In this document: positions 11,888-22,710 of the stretch, piece after piece
Layout of the letters: each line of letters begins with the position of its first letter
Position numbering within the stretch: the stretch's first letter is position 1
DNA from: Holothuria scabra
Taxonomy: Eukaryota; Echinodermata; Holothuroidea; Aspidochirotida; Holothuriidae
Length of the DNA: 64,000 nucleotides
Direction: 5' to 3'
Assembly: GCA_037179385.1 (NCBI GenBank)
Contig: CM074185.1
Coordinates: 51,463,000 to 51,526,999 of the forward strand
Made by a program: the position numbers and the translations under genes
Notes under the pieces: model-generated
The model's input: the letters and a program-made list of their open reading frames with translations, nothing else
Database searches by the model: none
What the model was told of the DNA's origin: nothing

Positions 11888-13393
11888 GTGGTTGTCATTA
11901 CCATAGCAACGTTGACTCTAGGTGATGGACAGGACTACAATGACAAGATCACAATTAGTTATCTACCGGAGGAAGGGGATCCACGATTTGTCCTTATGGA
12001 AGGTAACAATGATACCATTCAAACGACTGTGTCGGGGATTAAGGGCAATATTTCAGTTGAAGTAGAGAGTTCGCAAACGGATTATTTCGTCATCATACCG
12101 ACCGACTACAGCACAGAGGTCATCAACGGATCGGCGACCTTTGACATCAAGATACGCGGCGTTTTCATTGGTGTTGCTCCGTTGGTTATGCATATTGAGC
12201 ATATCTATACTTACTTGGATGACAGTGGACAGGAAAGGACAGAGGTAGAAAATTTCGTTTACCAATACAGCGTGCGCTGTGGTATCAAACCAACGATTTG
12301 GAACGCCATATTCACTTGGACATTAACCGTTTGGCTTGTGATTTCTTACGTTACAATGGGTGCTAAGATCGATTTAGATGTGGTCTGGACTAAATTTCGT
12401 AGACCATTTGGGGTTACCATTGGTATCATATGCCAGTTTGGTATAATGCCAGTACTGGCATTTGCACTAGCCAAAGTGTTCTCCATATCTTCAGAGTCGT
12501 CGATTGGGCTGCTCATCGAAGGCTCCTGTCCCGGTGGATGGCTCAGCAATGTGTTTGCGCTAATGATGGATGTGGACTTCATACTCAGCATAACGATGAC
12601 GTTTTGTTCCAGCTTCATGGCTTTGGCAATGATGCCCTTTAACATGTTTTTGTATGCCACGCCTTTTGTAGGGGGAAGAGGAACCCTTAAAACTCCGTAC
12701 AAAGATATATGCACTCAATTGGCTCTTATGATGGTTCCTGTATTAATCGGGATGTACATTTTGAGGAAGCATCCAAACGTAGCCCACAAAATGACCAAAG
12801 GTCTGAAACCAGTTTCAATGGGATTAATTGTTATTAGTTTGGTATTTGGTATTCCGGCCTTAACTTACATATTTGTAACACCGTTTATCACGTACGTCGC
12901 TGCATCATTGCTCCCTCTGATTGGAGGAATTCTCGGATTTTCTATTGCAAAAATATGTTGCCGACCCTACTCGGAAGCATTTACCATTGCTTTTGAGACT
13001 GGAGTTCAAAACAGCTTACTTGCTTCAGTGGTGGCGCGCTTTTCTTACCCGTTCCCAGAAAATTTTCTGATCGCACGGCTCCCACTACTCACTGCCATTC
13101 TGACGATTATCGAGGGCACAATAATGATTGCCATCTATGTCACTTATAACATAGTAACTGGAAAGAGAAAGATACCGGACGACAAAGATGATAAAGGATA
13201 CAAACCTTGTGAGGATCAAAAAGATGTCAAAGGACCTGCGTGGAGCGATAATAACAACCCTAGCAGCTACGCTCGACTCACCAGCGAAGAAAGAGGCCTT
13301 GGTGACGGAGATGAAGCCACGCAGGACTGTGAAGAAACGACAGAGTACACCGCCCTCCGAAGTGAAGAGGACAAAAATGACACAGATGTGTAA
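11888..13393 (+). CDS. SLC10-family (bile-acid:Na+ symporter/P3-like) transporter, terminal exon
   Basis: An open frame of about 501 codons ends at TAA 13391-13393. It begins right after a strong splice acceptor (pyrimidine-rich TTTTTCTCTCTTTCCATG then TTTACAG, 11881-11887). The codon there is GTG, so this is an internal or terminal exon and the initiator lies in an unseen upstream exon. Residues 1-133 form an extracellular-type beta-rich domain with Asn-glycosylation sequons (NDT, NIS, NGS). From about 134 to 423 come the multiple hydrophobic helices of an SBF/SLC10 fold, with [10 protein letters not shown] near 212 and FETGVQN near 369. The ETGxQN pattern matches the sodium-site signature of the family. 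A charged cytoplasmic tail of about 78 residues follows. The long N-terminal ectodomain resembles SLC10A3/A5 (P3 protein) rather than ileal or hepatic bile-acid carriers. The substrate is unknown. Confidence 0.9.
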   Translation: MVVITIATLTLGDGQDYNDKITISYLPEEGDPRFVLMEGNNDTIQTTVSGIKGNISVEVESSQTDYFVIIPTDYSTEVINGSATFDIKIRGVFIGVAPLVMHIEHIYTYLDDSGQERTEVENFVYQYSVRCGIKPTIWNAIFTWTLTVWLVISYVTMGAKIDLDVVWTKFRRPFGVTIGIICQFGIMPVLAFALAKVFSISSESSIGLLIEGSCPGGWLSNVFALMMDVDFILSITMTFCSSFMALAMMPFNMFLYATPFVGGRGTLKTPYKDICTQLALMMVPVLIGMYILRKHPNVAHKMTKGLKPVSMGLIVISLVFGIPALTYIFVTPFITYVAASLLPLIGGILGFSIAKICCRPYSEAFTIAFETGVQNSLLASVVARFSYPFPENFLIARLPLLTAILTIIEGTIMIAIYVTYNIVTGKRKIPDDKDDKGYKPCEDQKDVKGPAWSDNNNPSSYARLTSEERGLGDGDEATQDCEETTEYTALRSEEDKNDTDV

Positions 13394-13880
13394 ACAACAA
13401 GCTAGTGGCAGGAGAACTACTTCCTTTTTCGAACGGATGTGATCCTTATTCACAGCGACCGCACGATTCCTTCGATATTTAGAAGCACTGTTATAGAGGA
13501 CGTGATTTAAAGCAGATTCTTCGGCGAAACGCGTTTTTCCCCTGAATTTAGCAGTACAGTATTAGTCAGCCGAACGTGGAGGACGGAAAAGATGATTCCG
13601 TCACTTGTAGACTTGTACGGAAACCTACATGTATAAATCCAGGGAACGAATGCGTGATCTACAAAAACAGTAACTTAAAGGGAAATATTGCGTTGGAAAT
13701 GCTCCAATATTGCATTCAAAGAAAATAGCTCTAGTCATTATTAAATCATTTGGTCTCAATAATAAACCTCGGTAATAGCTTCATCTCCTCAGATATTGTG
13801 TTCATGAGGAGTTTTGGAAGTTTCATCTTTTGAAATGTTGAAGGTTTGGGTGAACAAAATAAATATTCTTGTGTAACGAG
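13394..13880 (+). other. SLC10 3' UTR and polyadenylation signals
   Basis: No frame continues past the stop. Two AATAAA hexamers lie downstream, at 13761-13766 and 13858-13863. The second is followed by a T/G-rich stretch (TATTCTTGTGTAACG), so it is the likelier cleavage signal. The UTR end is inferred. Confidence 0.5.
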
Positions 13881-14491
13881 CAACTGAATTTCTATGTAGG
13901 GGAATTTCGTGAAAAGAAGGCTACCATACTACCTTACTTTTAGTTATTTATCACTCTTTGTCTATAAATGCTGGTCTTAAAAGGATGAAATTTCCATGTG
14001 AAACAAACGCATTATTTCTCTTTAAACACTATGACTGTGATACAGCAGAACTAAAATTTAGAATAAGCCCGAAAAGTTCTGCATTATGAGTTTATTGATT
14101 CGATTCGATGTGAATTCCACCGCTTCTCGAGGAAATTTGATTAGTATGATGAGTCCAAGTGGCAAAATTGAAACGATATACATTTTACTGTTATAGAAGA
14201 CTTCTTTGACCTATTAATAATGTGTAAAGAATTCCCGGAGAGGTCTAAGTAGCCTGCTCGGTCCTTAATGGGACAATCAGTCGTCTCATTCAATGTATGA
14301 AAAATCAGACAAATCATACAACATTCTTTTTATATTCCATTCCAGCAGTTGGACTTTTGTAACGTTTCAATGCATGTAAATATGATATGGCATAAATATT
14401 ACGTTAAAGGTTAACTTCCTGAGTAGCCCGGCAAATGTTAACATAAAAATGGCCAGTAGTAGAGTCAACTACAATTATTGTTGGTAACTAA

Positions 14492-14645
14492 CCAGTGGCG
14501 TGCGCTGAAATTTCGAGGTGGGGAACCAGAGAGTAAAATTCCTAGTCGAACGTGGGGGTGATTTCTCCTCCTATTCGGAAAATTTTTGCTTTTTGGAGAG
14601 GCAAAATGGTGCTAAAAATGCCCAAAATAAAGGTAGTTACTTTTA
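14492..14645 (+). mobile_element. hAT-like G-rich repeat fragment
   Basis: It starts CAGTGGCGTGCGCTGAA and continues into the shared GGAAAATTTTTGC...GCAAAATGGTG block also seen near 24060 and 26900. No right end was recognised. Confidence 0.4.
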
Positions 14646-14734
14646 AAGATAGAGGGAGAGCAATATGTTGTTGCCTGCTGTCGTGGGGAAGAGGTATGAC
14701 AACAGGGGTGTCCATGGTTCGCTACTTAGTTGTA

Positions 14735-14875
14735 GTTAGATGGAGTTTAGTTAGATGGAGACCAGTTTATATAAGTCGAGCCGGCCGACGGGATTTTTTT
14801 ATTGGCTTGTTTCCCCTACTCCATTGCATATGCTAAGTACCAAGCACGATGGCAGTAGGTTCCAATTTTTAAACC
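14735..14875 (-). mobile_element. tRNA-SINE body fragment
   Basis: Plus-strand blocks here (GGAG/TTAG, GTCGAGCCGGCC, GGCTTGTTTCCCCTACTCCA, GCAGTAGGTTCC) match, in the same order, the better-preserved SINE at 46500-46731. The tRNA-like head is missing, so this is a truncated copy whose element strand is minus. Confidence 0.5.
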
Positions 14876-14879
14876 CTCA

Positions 14880-14945
14880 GTATGTCCCGGCCACTTTGGA
14901 AATTTTTTTGCTCTCAGAGGAGGGCTGAGACGCAAGATGGTGGTA
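14880..14945 (+). repeat. Fragment of dispersed G-rich repeat family
   Basis: CCACTTTGGAAATTTTTTTG followed by GGGCTGAGACGCAAGATGG aligns with similar blocks at 6480, 14575, 24060 and 26900. Confidence 0.35.
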
Positions 14946-15307
14946 TATTTGAAACATTAAAAAAACTTAGTTTCACTTGCATGTCGACAAATAGAAAGTG
15001 CACGTCTGTTGCTCGTTCAAGTTCGGATAAACTGATTCCCCGATACAGTATACTGATTCCAACGACTCCTTCCTTTCAGTGGTGGGGCCCGCCCCGTCCC
15101 CAATTCGTAAGCGGTGCCTATTCAAATCGATGTGACTACAATTTCCCAGCGCAGTGATATTAAGGTCTATGGTTCTTCGTAAGAAGGCGAAAATATCACA
15201 GAGCGCACTTGGACGTAAAAGGCAACACATCAGCTTTCCCCTCTTATATCAACTATATCAAAACATTCTTTATTTGAAGGATGGCGGGGGAGGGGGGAGG
15301 GGGTGCG

Positions 15308-15477
15308 GTTTATTTCCTGTTTAGATCTGCACTTATTCACTGCCATTTTCGTCACCTATCAGTATTATTATTAATGATAATAATACAGGGTGGGGTACGG
15401 GAGTACTGTTTTATTTTCTATTTAGATCTGCACTTATTCACTGCCATTTCTGTAACCTATTATTGATAATAATACAA
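15308..15477. repeat. ~100-bp tandem duplication
   Basis: TTTAGATCTGCACTTATTCA plus CTGCCATTT...ACCTAT and a TTATTATTGATAATAATACA tail appears twice in a row with few differences. Confidence 0.75.
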
Positions 15478-15825
15478 TAAATAAACAAGGCAACTTTCTA
15501 AGGTACAGGTTACAAAATACACTCCAGGAATGGTCTGTCTGATGGCACAAATGTCACGATATTTTTGTTGTTAATTTATTCGCTAATGTTTAGCAGGAAC
15601 CCAGCCCTCACAGTACATCACGTAAAATAAGTTCTAGACCTTTCAACTCTGATCTAACCTCATTTCCTTAATCCAAATAACCCAGACGCAATCTTGAAAG
15701 GAGGTGTCAGGCATGATATACATATCTCGAGACATGAATGTGACACCTTAAAAAGCAAAATATGAAGATTTTTTCTGTTTGCAAGTATGGAATTTTTTTT
15801 ATACATCTCTTTATTGTAACAGTGT

Positions 15826-16125
15826 ACAGACGAATCCGATCAGCGTTTGTGTCAGTGACAGTGGGCGGCCATTAGTGGGGTCCATCAGCCTTAAACCGTC
15901 TTTACTTATTGTCTACATGAATCTCAAACCCTCATATTAAATGAAATTGAAGGAATCAATATACAGTTAGTGTACAGCCATCCATGATACAGGTAAGCAA
16001 GGAAATTGAAAGATTAAAAGGTGATAGACATGATACAGGTAAGCAAGGAAACTGAAAGATTAAAAGGTGATAGACCAACTCCAGTTATGGCCGACTGAAA
16101 TCAGATCATCACTTGCTGTTCCCAG
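15826..16125. mobile_element. MITE related to the 45286-45546 element
   Basis: AGACGAATCCGATCAGCG, GCGGCCATTAGTGGGGTCC, AACCCTCATATTAA and GCAAGGAAATTGAAAGATT occur in the same order as in the copy at 45286. This copy has an extra internal duplication: the 48-bp GATACAGGTAAGCAAGGAAA unit is present twice, near 15986 and 16030. Its right end is less complete. Confidence 0.65.
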
Positions 16126-16543
16126 GGCCACTTGCTGTTACATAGCCCACTTGCCAAATTACTTTAGACGTGAGCAGACTGTCGGGGAGGATCACAGTTT
16201 CTTATCGGTGTCAGCCTGGCACTCATGCGTGTGGTTTCCACAATTTAAAATCTACATTTAAAGCATGGTATCACACTCCCACGATGAAATTACTTCATTA
16301 AAGGCATAATAAAATGTCACAGGGTGGGGAGAAAACTTCTTTTCGTCCTCATTTTAAATTATTAGTTAAGTCAGTGGTTTAAATCTTGTAAGAAATTATC
16401 TATAGTCTTTAAGTAGGGTTTGAGCCACATTTGTTCAACTGAATCATAATATCTCACGTTAGATCCCACTTTGTTGTTTTCGCGACCATGTAGTAAGGAA
16501 TCAATAGATTTAAAATTATATATATCGTCTAATAGAGTTAAAA

Positions 16544-16615
16544 TAAATCTAAAAGAATGGAACTAGTGACCAATCGAACGCCCGATTGATCACTAATTCC
16601 ACACTTTTAGATTTA
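16544..16615. repeat. Hairpin with 33-bp arms and 6-base loop
   Basis: Arms 16544-16576 and 16583-16615 are complementary with about four mismatches around the loop AACGCC. The outer part is TAAATCTAAAAG pairing with CTTTTAGATTTA. It may be the tips of a tiny palindromic MITE or a foldable RNA. Confidence 0.7.
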
Positions 16616-16952
16616 AGCTTCAATATTTTAAATCTAACCATTTAAGAGAGTAGAAGGAGCGGATTATACGGTCGCTTTCAGTAGCTAGGTCAGCACCATT
16701 GTTCACAGTTTCCATGATTCCCTTCGGTGCATTTAACAACGATCTAACCTTTTAAGTCTTTAGTGCCTCTATTTACTTCCTTCTGTATTATGGCACTTCA
16801 AGTCCTTTCCAACCATATGCATGTCCCAACTTAAATTCGCAACCTTTTCTATAATGTTTTATTAGTAAGACAACATCATAAGTCGGTCGATTCTCCCTGA
16901 ATTAGTGGTGCGCTACCGAGAGCACCAGGCAAAACCTCCTAAGAGATCTGGA

Positions 16953-17108
16953 GAAGTTTAAAATAAGTCATGTATTCCTTTTTTCTAAAAGTCCCCTCGA
17001 CTCTCTGGCGAAGAGCCAAGGGGCGAAAACCAAACATTTACTCCCGTAGGAGTTCTGCTCCCTTAAGGAGCCTAAACGATGAAGTTTAAAATAAGTCATG
17101 TATTCCTT
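16953..17108 (+). mobile_element. 100-bp hairpin retroposon with 28-bp target duplication
   Basis: The 28-bp sequence starting GAAGTTTAAAATAAGTCATG is present exactly at 16953-16980 and again at 17081-17108. It brackets a 100-bp insert (16981-17080) nearly identical to 9083-9184. This is direct evidence of an insertion with target-site duplication. The insert lacks a tail or coding frame and contains two potential stem-loops (GTCCCC...GGGGCG and CTCC...GGAG). The long duplication favours an RNA-mediated mechanism over cut-and-paste. Confidence 0.8.
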
Positions 17109-18110
17109 CTGCAAAGAAGGACACCACAAAGCAAAGACAATTGTCACCTATTCTTAGAAGCTGCTTGGTCTTATATCACTGAGAGGTTTAATCCATCGAT
17201 GTTACAGAAAATTGTGTTTTAAGGCAAGCCTTATTCTTACGTTTGTCATAAATATATTTCTAAATCTTGGAATGCACCGTTTAAGCTTACACTACGTGAA
17301 ACGTACAGAAACGTGTCATATTTGACTTTACTAAGCTAGAAAGAATGTATTTACTATCGTACGATTTGGGTTTTCAAATTCGGTAACTTTTGAATATTCA
17401 TTCCAGACTTTACAATTTGCTTTCCACTCGAAACATCGGTTGCTTTGGAAAGTCAGATGAATTCGGTCTCAATAAAAGCAGATGTCTTGGAAACTATGTT
17501 TCAGGTTTTTATGTGACCTTTAGAATCAAAGGATAAATATATGAAGAAGAGAAACCGATTGATCTCAAAATGGCAAATCATTCTTCTAAAAATTACCAAT
17601 TGCAAGCGGAAAGAAAATAAAATACCAAGGGTTTAAAATTATTTGGTTTTTATTAGTTCTAGTACTCAGTGGCGCACGAGGCGGGGAGGGGTGGCGGGGG
17701 GGGGGGGGAGACTGGCCCCGAAACTATTATTCGTGAGTTTTGCTTCGTAGTCTTTCAGAACACAATGCCAGAAAGGGTCGGACATCCAAATTCTTTTAGC
17801 ACTTGCTCGAAAATGGAAAAGTGTCATAGTCAGGGTAAGTAATTTTAGGAATATCCAAGAGATCATGAAAATCTTGACATATTTTCGAAGCTCATGACTT
17901 AACCAGAAAGCCAAAAGGCTTAGTGATTCCTTGCCAATCAAATTTAAGCCTGTCTTTTTTTCAAATTGACAGTGCTTCGTAATGTTTTTCAAATTTGACA
18001 GTGCTCCATAATGTACCCACAAAGTATACATGCCAGGAATTAAAGCCTTCTACAAGAACTAGGGTTCTGCTCATGGTATCACATCCACATACTATGTGTG
18101 AAATTTTGCA
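17109..18110. other. Gene-free stretch with G run
   Basis: No coding signal was recognised. CAGTGGCGCACGAGGCGGGG at 17667 followed by a G run (17694-17709) is another hAT-like terminus. Confidence 0.4.
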
Positions 18111-18580
18111 GTATCTAAGACTCCAACCATGAGAAATTTACCACTTGACCTCTCGTAACACCAAATGACCTTTGACTTCCAGGAAAATCGATAAGGGTCA
18201 TCTACTCAACATGTCCAACCTACAAAACAAATATGAAAGTAGTCACACTAACCCTTCTTGAGATATTGTGTTTACAAGCAATTTCTAAGGAATTTACCAT
18301 TTGACCTCTCGTGACCCCAAATGACCTTTGACCTCCACAAAAATCGATAGGGATCATCTACTCAATATGGCCAACCTACACACCAAATATGACCATAGTC
18401 AAATGTACGGTTCTTGAGATATCGTATTTACAACGTTTTGACCCTTCGACCTCTTGTGACCCCAAATGACCTTTGACCTCAACCAAAAACAATAGGGGTC
18501 ATCTACTCAATATGGCCAACCCACACACCAAATATGAGATTAGTCACACTTACCCTTCTTGAGATATCGTGTTTACAACA
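18110..18580. repeat. Three ~150-bp tandem units with TGACCTTTGACC motifs
   Basis: Each unit holds CCAAATGACCTTTGAC, ATCGATAGGG/ACAATAGGG, TCATCTACTCAA, CCAACC...ACACC AAATATGA and TTCTTGAGATAT. The TGACCTTTGAC motif falls near 18166, 18322 and 18467, spacing 156 and 145 bp. TGACCTTTGACCT equals two AGGTCA half sites in a DR1 arrangement. Confidence 0.8.
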
Positions 18581-18587
18581 AAAGCGT

Positions 18588-18645
18588 CACACACACACAC
18601 ACACACGCACACGCACACACTCATACACACACACATACACACGAC
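18588..18645. repeat. (CA)n microsatellite
   Basis: CACACA repeats with CG and TA interruptions directly follow the 150-bp units. Confidence 0.9.
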
Positions 18646-18649
18646 ATCA

Positions 18650-19430
18650 CCATCGCATAGATTCATTGTCTGCCTTCAGCAAGGAATAAAAGAGCAATCA
18701 TTCTTTAGCCTGATTTCAAATCTTGTGTGCCACAATGCCCGAAATAGACGATTATTTTAATACTTTCAAACCCGAAAAACAGAAAACGATATGGTCAAAG
18801 TAAACATTTCATGAAAAATAAAAATGAAAACAAAGATTTTGCATGACATGCGGTGGGTTGTACAAAAACAAAAAAAAAAGAATCCTCATCCCACTTCATA
18901 CTGTAGTCTTGAAAAAAATGCCCGAAATGGTAAAATATTCGGACGAAGGTTTTTGAAAATTCTGGGACGTTTTCAACTACCAAATTAGTTCAACGGACAG
19001 ACAGGAGAGTGTTCAAATGTAGTGCCCACTAGTTTGCCATCGAAACTGCCCCAGGGCCAGACTCGGGCAATGGTTACAAAAATCGAGTAATTCGTTTTCA
19101 AAACTAACTATAATGCAGTCTTTCTATAAATATGCCTGAAATTCATTTAAACTCACCGTTTTTTAAAGGTGATACTACTGGGCCGTAAATCTCCATCTAA
19201 CTAATTACGGGCGTGACGGGTGTTAGTTGTAAAGGAAATTATTCCCAAGTTGGAAGTTCGGACAGCCTCGCAGTTTTATTGATTCAATATTAACTGCATT
19301 TAGCCAAGAGTCGCAATACAGAAAAAAGTATTTGCATGTTTTTCAGTCCGTTTTATAATCAGTTTTCCCCCAAAAAACTCCTCCAATCCTTTGACTGAAG
19401 TCATGCCAGTACACTCTTCTTCTCCAAAAG
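18650..19430. other. Gene-free stretch
   Basis: No coding frame, repeat or RNA was recognised. Confidence 0.4.
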
Positions 19431-19439
19431 CAAAGTCGG

Positions 19440-19680
19440 CTAGTTAACTGGTTCACCCGAAGAAGCTTCAGTCCGGCGCGCAACCGACTTCGTCGCCTGG
19501 GCAACCGATTTTAGAGGCATGCCTATGCCAAGTGGGAGGAAAGCCGGAGTACCCGGAGAAAATCCCACGTACATCGAGCGGGACTCGAACCCATGCACAT
19601 GTGAGACACATTGGTAAACAACAGCTGGAATAGACCACTCTAGCTGCCACTCGACGACCCACAACCAGTACACAAAAATC
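19440..19680 (-). mobile_element. tRNA-derived SINE
   Basis: On the minus strand a box-A-like GTGGCAGCTAGAGTGG is followed about 50 bp later by GGGTTCGAGTCCCGC, an excellent RNA polymerase III box B. Next comes the GC-rich segment GTGGGATTTTCTCCGGGTAC...CTCCGGCTTTCCTCCCAC. That arrangement of a tRNA-like head and conserved body is characteristic of SINEs common in marine invertebrates. No flanking duplication was identified. Confidence 0.7.
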
Positions 19681-19837
19681 TCCACCTTTTATAGAATTTT
19701 GGGTCCTGTTAATTTACTAAGAAAAACATAAGAGTTCTTTGCTATTTCTTATATTACTTAACACATCGTCAAATCTAGTACAATTTGTCCAGTGCAGACC
19801 TTTCAGGCCTTAGAAGTATTCCTTCACCAACTCTAGG

Positions 19838-19890
19838 AATGTGGTTATGTATTCCTTTATCTTTCGATTGCATCCTGAGCTTTGTCAAGA
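19838..19890 (-). repeat. Dispersed repeat fragment shared with 29398-29445
   Basis: TTTATCTTTCGATTGCATCC and the following CTGAGCTTTGTCAAGATT are the reverse complement of a block at 29398. The segment abuts the left end of the 4-kb element. Confidence 0.6.
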
Positions 19891-21029
19891 TTCATGGGTT
19901 TTACTTCAACGGTTGACAAGTTATGCAAACAGTTAAAACTTCTGCAGCGAAATGACAAAAGATCGTTGGTTGGTCAAAAAGGACAGGCAAATGGTAAACT
20001 TTGTCTGATTGGTTATTAAGGACATCGCATACCCATCTAGCCATCGTTACGCTAGGTGGGCTAACTAATAACCTTCTACCTGTCGCAACTAAAACGAGGA
20101 CAGCATGGTATAACAAAATCGTGCCGATTGGTCGGTAAAATAAGATTATACTACGTCGCATCCAATTGGATGCTTGGGACGGCGCCTTCCTAGGGTCGAC
20201 TAAAATAGCAGGTGTTTGATGCTCGGCCTGCCATGGCTAAAGACAGGATATGACACAACTGCGCTGGTTGGTCGGTGCGTAAAGCAAATTTTACAGTTAA
20301 GCTGATTGGAAGGTCGGGACGATGGCTACCTATGATATTCTAAGTGACTGTCAGTAAGTAATAAGTCTTCGCGATGTCACGAAAGTCGAAAATAGCACAG
20401 GTGAGCCAGAACGGACCGCAAACAAAATTATGAAAAGTTAATATGTTACACTTGGTAAGTGTTTGAATAGCGAGGCTTGGAAAAGCTTGCTTAATGTTTT
20501 AACTAACATAGAATTGCTCTCAAGGGTTAATTTAGCGCTGATTGGAGTGGGCCGCTTTATCCCAACTAGCAGCCACTCTCTCTTTTGAGACTACAACAAT
20601 ATCCCCCACCTAAATCTTCAAGCCCTCGTGAAGTCGTTTTAAACTACACTATTCAAGTAACATGCATGTCTTTTACCCCTCCCCGTGAATAGCGTAGAGC
20701 TACAGTGGCTCTTGTTTTAAAATTAGCGGGAGGGTAGTCCTCCAAGACCAGTTTGCCTAACTCTGCGGCATACTAGCATCTCTTTCGCTCCAGCTTTCAT
20801 CCCATTTGTCATCCATTTGTAAGCACTGGCGACGTTTTCGAAGCTTTTCCATAAACACTCTTTGCCGTTGAATTCTCGTTGTTTCGGGGGAGGTAAATTT
20901 GTTCCCCGATAGTTATACAGCCAACTGTCTCGAAATTCGCAATTCCCTGCAGACACCACTGGTGATGACCTTCCGTAAGTCGCAGCTGCAGTCGAAGGGT
21001 GAGTCCTTGCCCATTCATCATTAACATTT

Positions 21030-22195
21030 AACGTTTCCAGATTATCCGCTACAGTCTAACCACCGGATGACTGGTGTTTTTCTCGTCCCTGCAGGATTCC
21101 TGTGCGTTTTCCAGGGCAGTCGTTAACTGTTCTACTGTTTCCCTTAACTACTGGATTTCTTCCTTGAAGTCTACTTCGAAGTAAACTTCGGAAAAGGGTG
21201 GGATCACGTCGAGCTTTCGAAGTACGCTTTGGATAGTGAAAGGAAACTTGCAGACAAGCATTCTGCCTGTGACATTCGCAGAAATATTCTGAGTCAGCGA
21301 ACTTCAAAATCTTCCGACTATTTTTCCGACTTAATATTAATTGTCGGTATCCAAAATGGCCGATACTTTCACCTGCAAGAACTGTATGGCCAATTTGGCC
21401 AGTAAAAAGAAGTCGGGCAAGCATTATATTCTCACCAACATGCCGTGATTTGCAAAAAATAAAAAAATAATAAAAAACACTTTATTTGTGAGTTATTCGA
21501 ACTTGGGTTTGAGTCACTGGCCAAACTGAATGAACACTTAGCCACGACGGAAAAAGCATCGGCTTTTCGCTGGTGGCCCGAGGAGGCAAACGTTTAAAAC
21601 CGTGGCAAGATATGAGAACAGAACACGCGAAACGTCATAATTACTTGCCACACCTTCCGATGACAGCTCTTACCAAAAAGGTTTTACAGGAAAAGTCTGC
21701 AAACAAGTTCGGCTCACAAGAATTAGACATTGACGCTGCTACGCCCCTATTGAATGAACAGTCAGAGCTAGAAAACATTCATTCATTCATCAATATCTTT
21801 TAACGTTTCCAGATTCTCTGCTGCAGTCTGACCACAGGATGACTGTTTATTTTTCGCATTGTCGTCCTTCTGATTCCTGTGCGTTTTCCAGGGCAGTCGT
21901 TTACTTTTCTTCTGTTTCCCTTAACTCCTGGATTTCTTCATTGAAGTCTACTTCGGAGTCGACTTCGGAAAAGGGCAGGATCACGTCGAGCTTTCGAAGT
22001 ACGCTTTTGATAGTGCAAGGTAACTTGCAGTGGGGGGTAAAAAAAAAAAACTTTCTGCCTGTGACATTCGCAGAAATATTCTGAGTCAGCGAACTTCAAA
22101 ATCTTAGATCTTAAAAATAATCTTAAAATAATAAAGAAGTTAGACATTGACGCTGCTACGCCCCTATTGAATGAACAGTCAGAGCTAGAAAACGT
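21030..22195. repeat. Internal duplication inside the 4-kb element
   Basis: Sequence 21030-21310 (TTTAACGTTTCCAGATT, GGGCAGTCGTT, GATCACGTCGAGCTTTCGAA, TGACATTCGCAGAAATATTC) is repeated at 21797-22107. The block GACATTGACGCTGCTACGCC at 21727 is repeated at 22145. The second set carries a poly-A insertion (22040-22052) that breaks the frame. Confidence 0.8.
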
Positions 22196-22710
22196 ACAAA
22201 ACCAAGGTGATCTTAATGATATAAATGACTTCGCTAATCTTCGCTAATCAACTTTGTGAAAATTCAGCGACAGAATTAACTAAGACTCCAGCGCCAGTGA
22301 CCGAAAATTTTGGCGAACGGCCGGCAAAACGAATGCGCTCGGAGGATCGACGGAGTGCAAAATTAACACTTAAAGACACTATTCTGGGCAAATCGGTGAC
22401 CGAACAAAATAAATTCATGGCAGTGGTCTTACACGAAGAAAGTAGCTTGCTGACTGGTCATATAGGCAAGTTGACCAAAGAATAACAGGGACTGTACGCT
22501 CAAGGGGAAACCCATTTTGGGAAGACTAGGCATATATGCTACATCCGAGAACGGAAGGAGTAACTTCGTGAGGATCTGGCAAACGTCGCCTGCCAGCGGG
22601 AAGAACCTTCTATGCGTACCATCCGGCAAAAGAAATCGAAGATAATGTTTGAATTTTTGAACCAAGAACACGCTATTCAAGGGGAGGGGGGAATTTTTAG
22701 ATGTGAACCG
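21573..22710 (+). pseudogene. Degenerate frame of the 4-kb element, unknown product
   Basis: Fragments of a Glu/Lys/Gln-rich, probably coiled-coil protein occur in successive frames. They are HNYLPHLPMTALTKKVLQEK (21636 on), ATPLLNEQSELEN (twice), RPAKRMRSEDRRSAKLTLKD (22320 on) and a further charged stretch to about 22680. A 10-bp duplication (CTTCGCTAAT at about 22232-22251) and stops break it. I do not recognise the family. Confidence 0.4.

Noticed and set aside
11888..11890. GTG as the start codon of the SLC10 protein
   Set aside because: It directly follows a TTTACAG splice acceptor with a pyrimidine tract, so it is an internal codon of a spliced exon.
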